Assembly: GCA_004194705.1 (NCBI GenBank)
Contig: SADC01001189.1
Location: 110,819-174,818 of the forward strand
DNA from: Ditylenchus dipsaci
Taxonomy: Eukaryota > Nematoda > Chromadorea > Rhabditida > Anguinidae
Direction: 5' to 3'
DNA length: 64,000 nucleotides
Every line of letters begins with the position of its first letter. The stretch's first letter is position 1. The position numbers and the translations under genes are program-made. This document shows, piece by piece, positions 25,001-32,325 of this stretch. The notes beneath the pieces were generated by a model, which worked only from the letters and a program-made list of their open reading frames with translations, was not told the origin of the DNA and ran no database searches.

Positions 25001-26212
25001 TTTTTCAGCAAAAATTGTGCCGCCTTTCAGTGGCATTATGGCATCCCTGTGTTTACTATTCATCAATAAAAATTCTAATGTCTTTATTAAATACAATATT
25101 AATTTTTTTTGGATTTTGTTCATTCTCACTCACAGTGAGAATCTCAGTGAGCTTACTCACTCTCACTCACTCTCTTTTTTCCATCCTCACTCTGACTCTC
25201 ATTTCTCACTACCCTAAAATTTTCACCCTCACTCTCATTCTCATTCTCACTGCTCTAAAACATTTTCGTTCTCACTCTCACTCACTGCCCAAAAATCAGA
25301 GTCAGTGCAAACACTAATGGGGAGATAGGTAAATTCAGCCGGAATCGGGATCCGGATTCGGGAGGGATCCCGATCCCATGCACATCTCTAGTTTTGAGAA
25401 GTTCCGTTTTTACAAATGTCTTTTTGAAAAAAGTTATTTTTGACAAGTGTCCCCTATCCAATATATTGATAACTTTTAAGGCTCCCTTCCAACTGGTTCA
25501 GGGCACGTCACTCTACAAGGTGCATTTTTCATAAAAAATAAGACTATTTCACTATTTTGTTTGTTTCAGTGTCACACACTATTCTCTTTGCTGGGTCTCA
25601 ACCACGCCTATGTCACCCACCGGGGAAAGTTAATTGGAGTGGTTGCACTCCGAGAGGTAACACCTCCGTTCAAAAAAGTAATAACAAACTAAATGCTCTG
25701 TGTTTAAGCTGCGTCTGGCACTTGCCAACATTTACACCAGAGGAGCTGTGCCTCCCTCCATCCAACTTCAGAATGCTGCCCAACGGAAGAGTAGCAAAGC
25801 ATATACTCTGGGCAATACTCAAACTGAACCTGGGGACCATGGAGGCAAAGCGGAGAAGGGCTCCAGTGCTCGGAATGGAGATGTACTGGCGCGGAAACAA
25901 CCCTCGACCACCACCAAAGATTTCCAGGTGACTCAGGTTGACGAGAACAAGGTGGATGATGATGATGACCTGTTCACGGAAGCTGATGGAAGTGCTAGGA
26001 AAAGCACAAAAGAGAATAGTGACTCCATGGATCTGGTGTTTGTGGACAGAGACTCCCTGCACTTCACTCCCAACACTCCACAACCAAATGACACTTTGCT
26101 GGGACTCAATGATGATCGTCTTTTAAAAACAGCTTCGACTTCCTCCAACTCTGAGGATGACCAGCTGTTAACTATGCGGGTGGATGACCACAATAAAGAG
26201 GATGGGAAATAA
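13037..26212 (+). CDS. ClC-1/2-type voltage-gated chloride channel
   Basis: Plasma-membrane Cl- channel of the ClC family, dimeric, two pores. Exons read from the sequence: 13037-13214, 13753-13816, 13864-13892, 13940-14007, 14055-14094, 14140-14159, 14205-14249, 14645-14805, 14851-14940, 14988-15072, 15130-15231, 15280-15364, 20735-20935, 20986-21109, 21160-21177, 21193-21208, 21237-21319, 21367-21417, 21463-21578, 22671-22781, 22828-22853, 23064-23243, 23401-23475, 25481-25519, 25570-25656, 25709-26212 (TAA). The selectivity motifs GSGIPE, GKEGPFVHMG (with the gating Glu) and GIFVPSFVIGACGGRIIGE are present, followed by an ENYLSF/NYWRAFF core and two CBS domains (from VHTLKVEQIMVGDV; second with SLLGLNHAYVTHRGKLIGVV). 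The acidic C-terminal tail ends near KEDGK. Phases agree except probable single-base errors at A-runs in the exons at 14,645 and 21,193. One intron (22,782-22,827) is GC-AG. The 5.4-kb intron after 15,364 holds most inserted repeats. The paralogue (ClC-1, -2, -Ka) cannot be chosen. Confidence 0.96.
14277..14560. mobile_element. Degenerate palindrome in a ClC intron
   Basis: Imperfect inverted repeat: TGACACTCGTGCTTTCGGTG pairs loosely with CTTGACACACCGAAAGTGAG. The centre contains GGATGGCCTCTGAATATGGC, closely resembling the centre of the Tc1-like MITE at 36,866-37,226, so the two are probably related. Confidence 0.55.
15831..16066 (+). repeat. tRNA-derived SINE (copy 4)
   Basis: Head ATCTGTAGCTCAGAGGGTTA with B-box-like AAAGTTCGGCTCC. 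Body CAGAAGTGATTGGCTTTCCC through TTCGCCACATAGTCGTTTAG to CTAGTTCTTGAGACATTTT. In the 5.4-kb ClC intron, in sense. Confidence 0.87.
16821..17041. mobile_element. TTAA-flanked MITE (piggyBac-like)
   Basis: Ends AGGGCCATTGCC and GGCAATGGCCCT, each flanked directly by TTAA (16,817-16,820 and 17,042-17,045). The TTAA target is characteristic of piggyBac-type insertion. The interior (CCGTCAATTCAATTTTTTT / AAATTTGAATTGGCGG) continues the palindrome. Non-coding. Confidence 0.75.
17815..18830 (+). repeat. Composite repeat: C-rich minisatellite plus about 180-bp tandem units (copy B)
   Basis: Inverse-orientation copy of 1905-3110: edge ACTAGGGTCTGCAGGCGCC, a short CCTATCCTCGCCTATCCTCG array (about 17,915-18,062), then three tandem units of about 180 bp marked by CACCTTAAATCCAGGCTAAA and GAGGGCAAG, ending in AGTGTGACGGACGGAC. 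Lies in a ClC intron. A further decayed unit is visible at about 19,200-19,400. Confidence 0.75.
19490..19575 (-). other. tRNA-like sequence, minus strand
   Basis: On the minus strand, TGGCCCAGTAGGTAAACC (A-box-like) precedes GGTCGCAAGTTCCACTC (B-box-like) by about 45 bases, with a possible short variable segment. The acceptor stem does not pair convincingly, so this is more likely an old tRNA-derived repeat than a functional tRNA. Confidence 0.35.
19632..20595. mobile_element. TTAA-flanked foldback element, 964 bp
   Basis: Ends CACTCTAAAGGCCGTTGG and CCAACGGCTTTTAGAGTG, with TTAA on both sides (19,628-19,631; 20,596-20,599). The outer arms continue through GTGCGTCTTGTGCAGAACTT and its inverse, and an inner, nearly perfect 190-bp palindrome lies at about 19,858-20,050. 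The open frames on both strands are mirror images and carry no transposase motif. In a ClC intron. Confidence 0.82.
21600..21850. mobile_element. Remnant of the 29,254-type MITE
   Basis: TCTTGGCATTGTGGTTTTGA and the following CTCACCTCACTGACTACAAA match the interior of the element at 29,254-29,494. The right terminus is not recognisable. In a ClC intron. Confidence 0.5.
22010..22350. repeat. Degenerate minisatellite, ACCCAGGTGGTGGT-like unit
   Basis: About 20 imperfect units of 13-16 bp such as TACCCAGGAGGCGGTATCC and CAGGTGGTGGTACC. Related motifs occur at 36,530-36,650 (opposite strand) and 58,065-58,110. In a ClC intron. Confidence 0.75.
23466..24196 (+). repeat. Two identical 175-bp direct repeats spanning a ClC donor site
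   Basis: Positions 23,466-23,640 and 24,022-24,196 appear base-for-base identical, from TATTGATCCTGTAACC to TGTAGGGGAAATTTTA. The repeat includes the last exon bases and the GT donor of the exon ending at 23,475, so a second copy of that splice donor lies in the intron. The 381 bp between contain CGGGATTCGGGATCGGGA-like motifs. Confidence 0.9.
24197..25318. mobile_element. TIR element followed by a CTCAC-rich hAT-like element
   Basis: 24,197-24,400 has inverted ends around ACCAGTC..TTAACC and GACTGGT. 24,404-25,315 has ends CAGTGTTTGCGTGAGC and GTCAGTGCAAACACTA with near-8-bp flanks (GTGGGGAT / ATGGGGAG) and long (CTCACT)n / (AGTGAG)n arrays inside both ends, typical of hAT subterminal arrays. 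A run of 21 G lies at 24,674-24,694. Non-coding, in a ClC intron. Confidence 0.65.
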
Positions 26213-26794
26213 AGGCTGGTAGATTCAGGCCTAAGATCAAAGATTTTTAGCGTGCCTTACTGTCTGTAACTGTAATTAATATTGATTGTTTGTTAAAATG
26301 CTGGTGTGTATCCAACAATTTGTTTACTGGTCGGGTTGAATTTAGTAGAAATCAGAGCTAAACTTTTGGTAAAATAATTTCGTCGGAGAATCTTAGATCT
26401 CAGTGTGAATTTGTTAAATTTTAGACACATGTGTATAAATATTTGATGTTTTCCTATTGCACCTTTTGATAAAAAATAAAATTCACATTTATTATATGAA
26501 ACACCGAAGATTTTTTTGGCAGGTATAATGCAACTATTCACTCACAATATTCGCCAACTTGGAACGATGTAGTTCGAGGCAATACTTCAACCCATGAGAG
26601 GAGTCTAACTGGTCATTTCTCGAACTATCAAAACTTGGGAAACATTTCGGTCGTAATCGAAATTTTCGAGTGTTCAAACAAATGTTGAAACAGCAGAATA
26701 GATAAAGCTCGAGATGCAAGTCGAGGGCTATATTTATATAAGTATCTGTCATAATGTTGTATAACAATTCATATTGTTCTCTAATAGGTACATA
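26213..26794. other. Probable ClC 3' UTR and intergenic DNA
   Basis: Follows the ClC stop. AATAAA occurs at 26,475 (AAAAAATAAAATTC), a plausible polyadenylation signal. No other gene is seen. Confidence 0.5.
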
Positions 26795-27038
26795 CACCTG
26801 TGGCTTAGTGTGTTTCTTTCAGGCTAGTTGACAATTGTGTAAAGTTTGATCCCAGCCATGCGCTAACATATTTATCGGTTTCATCACAGAAGTGATTGGC
26901 TTTCCCATGCTGATTGCGCTGTTTAGCCGTAAATTAAAATCAAGTTCCGACGAATGTAGGAGTTCTTATAGCTTCGCCACATAGTCGTTTGGTCTTCTCC
27001 AATCGGGCCAGTTCTTGAAACATTTTTTAATTTAATTA
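26795..27038 (+). repeat. tRNA-derived SINE (copy 5)
   Basis: Head CACCTGTGGCTTAGTGTG with B-box-like AGTTTGATCCC; body GAAGTGATTGGCTTTCCCAT through TTCGCCACATAGTCGTTTGG to CAGTTCTTGAAACATTTTTT. Just downstream of the ClC gene, same strand. Confidence 0.87.
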
Positions 27039-27094
27039 TCAAAATTTCCTGGCTAAATAAATGAATCGATAATAAATGAATCGCGCGAAATAGT

Positions 27095-27385
27095 TCAATC
27101 AACACAGTAGACAAAAGGTGGATGTATCAAATTTCTTTCGGCACATCTTTGAAGCCTTTTAATAGTTTGTTTTAGCGCATTCAGGTTTGCAACTGTATTT
27201 ATTTCATCCCATTCACCCTGTGTGTGACTGTCACGAACATATTTGGGTATATTATGTGTATATTCTATGCGCGCCTTTTTGGTTGATTCAGCCGCCATCA
27301 AAGCTAACGTGCTTACGCCCTGCCTTATTCCACAACAAGGCAGAGGATGTGTGTATGAGGATGTGCGAGAGTGCTCCACAACCAC
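27095..27385 (-). CDS. Unidentified minus-strand ORF
   Basis: Open frame of 96 codons. An internal Met (about 27,298) begins MAAESTKKARIEYTHNIPKY and the frame continues to a stop near 27,095. The residue mix (DSHTQGEWDEINTVANLNAL, KRLQRCAERN) is protein-like and not low complexity. I do not recognise the family. It could be one exon of a small gene, a fragment of a mobile element or chance. Confidence 0.25.
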   Translation of the reverse strand: MVVEHSRTSSYTHPLPCCGIRQGVSTLALMAAESTKKARIEYTHNIPKYVRDSHTQGEWDEINTVANLNALKQTIKRLQRCAERNLIHPPFVYCVD

Positions 27386-27461
27386 CTGGCTGATCTCACT
27401 TTAGCTCATTATATTCATTGTAATAAATAATTTGGCTCTATTAGATTTAAAATTTGTGAAA

Positions 27462-29200
27462 ATGGTGCTCACTCCTGCTAAGGTTGCAGTTCAAGGTGAA
27501 AATGCTTCTATATTGAGGACAATGAATGGCACAGTTTATCTGCAGAGCTCAAATGGTTTCTTTTTATAATTTACAGTTGAGTCTCAAGATAATCCGAACC
27601 ACTAAAGTTAGGTGTCGTCTAGAATCCGCCTAAGGTTTGGTTTACAGGCGTTTTGCACATTTTGAACAAGTGTCCAAACATGGGAAAACCGATAGTTTTG
27701 CCTAGGTCCTTTTCCATGTTCCATGAATTTTAATGCAATTTTTTGTGAAAGATCAAAGAATATGTTTAAACCACACGTTTAAGTTTGTTTTAAGGTGCAA
27801 TGACCTACAATACGGCTAAGGTTCTAAGTTTTAAAAAAAACCGAAAAAAGTTTAAAAAAATCAAGAGCGGACTAAAGTAAAATTTAGCAGAGCGTTTTTT
27901 GGGCACTTTCCCCAAAATGGGCAAGATCCCTTTACCTAAGGCTCACCTCCAATTTTCGAAATATTTTGCCAAATCTAATTTGTCAGTCTAGTCAGAAAAA
28001 TTGTAGAGCTTCCGATTTCGCCGGTCAATATCCTGAATGGCAACATTTTCACCGTAAATTTTTTTTTTCAAGATCCGTGCGTGTCGATAAAGTGATAAGT
28101 TACTTTTGAAAAGGCGTTGCGCTATATCGAGGCTCGACTGTTTCAAGAAAAAAAAATTTTTTCAGGAAATATTATTTCCAATGATTCCAACAACCAACTA
28201 CCCCAAGATTCTTTGGAATCAGCAACAGCAGCAACCAATGAAAATGTGTCGATGCAAAGACCTAACAACAATGCTTTGGTGGATGCAGATGGTGCCACCT
28301 CCATGCAGTCCTCTTCATTTGTTGCTCATACTTTGTTTCAAAACCAGACAAACACTGGCAACATATTTGACCATACTTCGGAGCAGCATGAACCACCACC
28401 GAAATCAAAGAAAATTATAAGTCCCTTTGCTCCCGAAGCGACTGTTCCCTTGCCTGACCTCCTGCCTTGCTGGTTGGCAATTTATAATACAGTCGAGTCT
28501 CTATATAGCATCCACCCCAAAAGTTCGTTCCCACCTCGGGTCCGACACTTTTTTTAGCTCAATTTCTATAGTATTTTGCCAAAACTGATTCGTCAGTCTA
28601 GTCGGAAATATCGCAGGGATTCCGATTTTGCCGATCGTTTCTCAGAAACATGCTAATTTTGCCATTTAGACCCGCAAACCTCTATATAGCATCGCCTTTT
28701 TGAGATTTAAGGCGATGCTATATAGAGGTTTGCGGGTCTAAATGGCAAAATTAGCATGTTTCTGAGAAACGATCGGCAAAATCGGAATCCCTGCGATATT
28801 TTCGACTAGACTGACGAATCAGTTTTGGCAAAATACTTTAGAAATTGAGCTAAAAAAAGTGTCGGACCCGAGGTGGGAACGAACTTTTGGGGTGTATGCT
28901 ATATAGAGATTCGACTGTATTATCTTCTCATAATTTAGCTTGAAACCCGCTACTAATCAGCTAGACTTGGCTTGGGTGGACCTCATTCCTAACGAAAGAG
29001 GTTGTTTTGGGCAACTATACTACAGTGGACCCATTTCGTCAGAATTCAATAAAAAAATTCCTAACCCCAGCATTTTTAAGGGTCATGCCGTGCGTGACAC
29101 AAAAATAAAGGCAAGGACCAGCTGTGCTTCCCTCTCTTTCTCACCTTCTCTTCTCAACTTTCGCACTTACCCTTTTGAAATTTTCCGTCTAATTTTAAAA
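27462..29200 (+). CDS. Unidentified three-exon gene
   Basis: Exon 1 starts at ATG 27,462 (MVLTPAKVAVQGENASIL, then TMNGTVYLQSSNG) and ends near 27,559. Exon 2 begins after the TTTTTTCAG at about 28,165 (GNIISNDSNNQLPQDSLES, an Asn/Gln/Ser-rich tract, then KSKKIISPFAPEATVPLPD) to about 28,471. Exon 3 begins near 28,939 and in the matching phase reads LKPATNQLDLAWVDLIPNER, then GCFGQLYYSGP. The phases join cleanly over both introns, which supports a real gene. The polar, low-complexity middle resembles disordered parts of transcription regulators, but no family is recognised. Both introns contain TA-flanked MITEs. The frame downstream of about 29,040 runs into repeat-like sequence, so the 3' end is uncertain. 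Confidence 0.45.
27573..28141. mobile_element. pogo/Tc1-like MITE in the first intron of the unidentified gene
   Basis: Ends CAGTTGAGTCTCAAGATAAT and the inverse of TATATCGAGGCTCGACTG. These are CAGT(C/T)GAG(T/C)CTC(G/A)A-type ends, like the neighbouring 28,490 element. Interior non-coding. Confidence 0.6.
28490..28917. mobile_element. Near-perfect 428-bp palindromic MITE, TA duplication
   Basis: Ends CAGTCGAGTCTCTATATAGC and its inverse, with TA at 28,488-28,489 and 28,918-28,919. The halves match almost base for base to a tiny loop around TTTTTGAGATTTAA. TA plus CAGTCGA(G/A)TCTC ends fit pogo/Tigger-type mobilisation. Sits in the second intron of the unidentified gene. Confidence 0.9.
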
Positions 29201-29218
29201 TAAATTGCAATAAAAAGT

Positions 29219-29670
29219 TCGGTTTAGGGGGGCCACCGATTTTTTCACTACCGTAATTCCTCTAATAAGCCGCCCCCCTAAATTCAAAAAACTGGTTTCT
29301 GGCATTGTGTTTTTGACCTATGTTTCGAAGACCACTGTTAGGCAAGTCACCATCTATTTTGTAGCTCATCTTACTGGCTACAAATTGAGGGGTAACTTGC
29401 CAAAGAGGAGTCTTCGAAAAATGCGTCAAAAACACAATGCCAAGAACACGATTTTGAATCACAGGGGGGGCGGCTTATTAGAGGAATTACGGTATATATT
29501 TTCTTAATTTTTACATGGTGATTAGGATAGACATAATAATTTTAAGAATTGATCATTAGTTATTATAGAGATCATGCTGATTAAGGTGATTGTGGTCAGT
29601 TTGATTAACATTATCAACTCGATCATCACATGAAAATGGTGTAAAAAGTGGTGGCCCCCCTAAACCGAAT
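29219..29670. mobile_element. Two nested MITEs
   Basis: Outer ends TTCGGTTTAGGGGGGCCACC and GGTGGCCCCCCTAAACCGAA. Inside, near the left end, is a second MITE (about 29,254-29,494) with ends TACCGTAATTCCTCTAATAA and its inverse, followed by GCCGCCCCCC. Non-coding. Confidence 0.82.
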
Positions 29671-29816
29671 AAGGTCCGAAAAGTCTTTAATATCAGGTTC
29701 GATGCAAAATGAGTGAAAAACGGAGCAGCTCAAAAAATTTGTTGGCCCGTGGTTTTATCTGTGGTGTCGTGTGCGGCATGCCCCACCAAAATATTTAATT
29801 GAGCGAGCCAAGTGGA

Positions 29817-30195
29817 AGAATATTGGGCAGCAAGCAAATTCGCAATTTCAAACTGCTAAAGTTCGAATTGCGCAAATGCATATTGCGCAAATGCGAATCG
29901 CGCTAAAATCAAATTGCGCAAATGTAAATCGCGCTAAAATCAATTCATCTGATTTCGTCTTAAAAACTGGCATGTCGTATTGATAGAGATAGAGATGACA
30001 CATAGAGATGACACAGTACGCAAGTGAAAATTGAACCACGGTTTTGAAAAAAAAATGGATGGCCAACATTGGTCCCAGCAACCTTTAGCATTATCAGGAT
30101 TTTTCGCAATCTGTATTTGCGCAATTTGAACTTTGCGCAATGTGAATTTGTGCAGTTTGAAATTGCGTAATAGTTCGCTGCCCAGAATATTATAG
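29817..30195. mobile_element. Foldback element with TTGCGC(A/T)AA tandem arms
   Basis: Ends ATTGGGCAGC and GCTGCCCAGAAT. The arms are 14-17-bp repeats such as ATTGCGCAAATGCATATTG and their complements. Similar arm chemistry, with a different unit, is seen at 47,440-48,116. Confidence 0.78.
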
Positions 30196-31754
30196 TAGAG
30201 GCTAACATTCAAATGAAAAAAGTGCTATAGTTTTGTTTTTGAACAGAGATTTTGGTTTTAATCCCCCTCCCCCAAAACACCTACTCGGTTCGTCTAGATT
30301 TTTTATGGGTGGTATTTAATTTTGTCCCTAATTTCCTAAAATGCCATCCTAATTTAAAATTTGCATTAATTTTTGGGGTATCGACGTTATGTACCTTTTG
30401 TCCCATTGTGGAAATACCCTTTGTTCTAACTACTTAGGCTTAGGGGTAGGTCAGCGTATTTTTGGACGGACTAGTACATGCATTACGCACATTTTCCGGG
30501 GTAATCTTGGGACTCGGACTAATATTTGGGTGTTTTTTCAAGAGGTTTTATAGAAAAAGACATTTGGGACAAAATGGGACAAAAGGTACATAGCGTCAAC
30601 GCTCTGGTTTTTTACCTTTTGTTTTAATTTTATTTATTCGTAAAATTCGTGCATCCCAAGATCTCAGTTTTCTATCCTGCTATCAAAATCCATTGACTGA
30701 AGGATTCAAAATATATATAAATTTTAGGGGTAAAAATAAAAGTTGCTTCATTCAAACCTCCAAATATCTAAATTTCTAAAATTATTTAGTGGGGTCTGGT
30801 AGCTAGTTAGAAAGCTGAGATTATGGGCCACACAATGATGCAAAAAAATTGAAAAATTGACACAAAATTTTTTAGAAAATGGCAATTTAAAATTAGATGC
30901 ATCTTTCCCGAAATTAGGGGGCATTTTTCAGAAATTAGAGAGCAGAATTAAATATTACTTATTTTTTGTTGACGTTAGTTTTAGGAGTCTCGGAACCACT
31001 GTTTGGAAGAGGAATGAACGCGAAAGATATAGAGGTTACCTATTCCGTTATAATTTTTAAAATAACCTTCAAAATACTTTTATTTAAGTTAGATGTGTAA
31101 ATGAAGGCTATGAAAAGTTAAGAAACCATCTGCCAATAAATTCCTCGTGAGTTGTTTGAAAATTTTCAAGAAACACTAGATTTTTCGAGCGTAAACAGTG
31201 AAAAGAAATACACCCTGTTTGTTGTTTTTCAAAAAGTTAGTTTAGTGACCGACGTCTGAGCAAGGTTGACACCCTTCGGCTCGCCATCTACTATATAGAC
31301 ATTTAGACCATCTGCTGTGCGACAGCAACCATGACATAAAATGTGAATGCTTTGCTATGTTTGGAACTGAAGACTTGCAAACATAATCGATATCACAAGA
31401 TATTTCGTCAACCAACCATTACGCAACAATTTTGGGTTGATTGTATTTATAGCTGTACTGCACTTTATGCATCCCAAAGTTTGAAAAAAAAAGACAAGAG
31501 GCTTTTTACTACTATGATGCGCTGCACTCTTTTTCTCAGTGGGCCGTGGCAAAAAAATTAGCAAATTTGATTAATCATGCCTAAATTGTAATAGCAACAA
31601 GTTTATTGTGTGAATTCCAAAAGCTATTTATTTCTGCTCAGGCAAAAATAAAAAATGATGAACATTTATATAACTTGTAAAAAACTACTTCATCTACCTA
31701 GTTTTGGAACTGAAGTGCAGTGCAAACAAATAACTGTCGATCTTTTTATCTTCC
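30196..31754. other. Mostly unique non-coding DNA with one inverted repeat
   Basis: An inverted repeat at about 30,378-30,605 pairs GTTATGTACCTTTTGTCCC with GGGACAAAAGGTACATAGC. No gene is supported in the rest; the longest open frames (about 70 codons) lack splice context and motifs. Confidence 0.5.
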
Positions 31755-32232
31755 AACCAGTGTTTTCAAAGTCAAGGTCAAGTTCAAGGTCAAGGTCAAG
31801 GTAAAACTTGACTTAAAACTTCAAGGTCGTTTTTCTCGATTTTTAATAAGGAAAATGGGTCTGAATTTTTTTCCTTTCCCCTAAAGTCAAGATTTTGCGC
31901 TGAGCAAAACGTACTTTTCAGAATAACGATATAATTTTTGCACGATGAGATATAGCCTAAAGTCAAGGTAAAATCACCTTGATTGTAGCGAAAATCAAGG
32001 TCAAGGTAAAATCAAGGTGATTTTACCTTGACTTTGGGCTATATATCATCGTGCAAAAATTATATCGTTTTTCTGAAAAGTACGTTTTGTTCAGCGCAAA
32101 ATCTTGACTTTAGGGGATAGGAAAAAAAATTTAGACCCATTTTCCTTACTAAAAATTGAGAAAAACGACCTTGAAGTTTTAAAGTCAAGTTTTACCTTGA
32201 CCTTGAACTTGACCTTGACTTTTGAAAACACT
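31755..32232. mobile_element. Foldback element with TCAAGG arrays at the termini
   Basis: Terminal arrays TCAAGGTCAAGGTCAAGG (left) and CCTTGACCTTGAACTTGACC (right), with matching arms and a second CAAGG array at the centre. Ends read GTGTTTTCAAAGTCAAGG and its inverse. It ends about 95 bp past the PGAM5 stop, so it may lie in the 3' UTR or just downstream. Confidence 0.83.
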
Positions 32233-32325
32233 GCTTCCAACATATTTTATTGAAAAAAATATACAACCATAACATGTAATCTCTGTTTACAAACAATAAA
32301 TCAACAGAAACAATATGACATTTGC

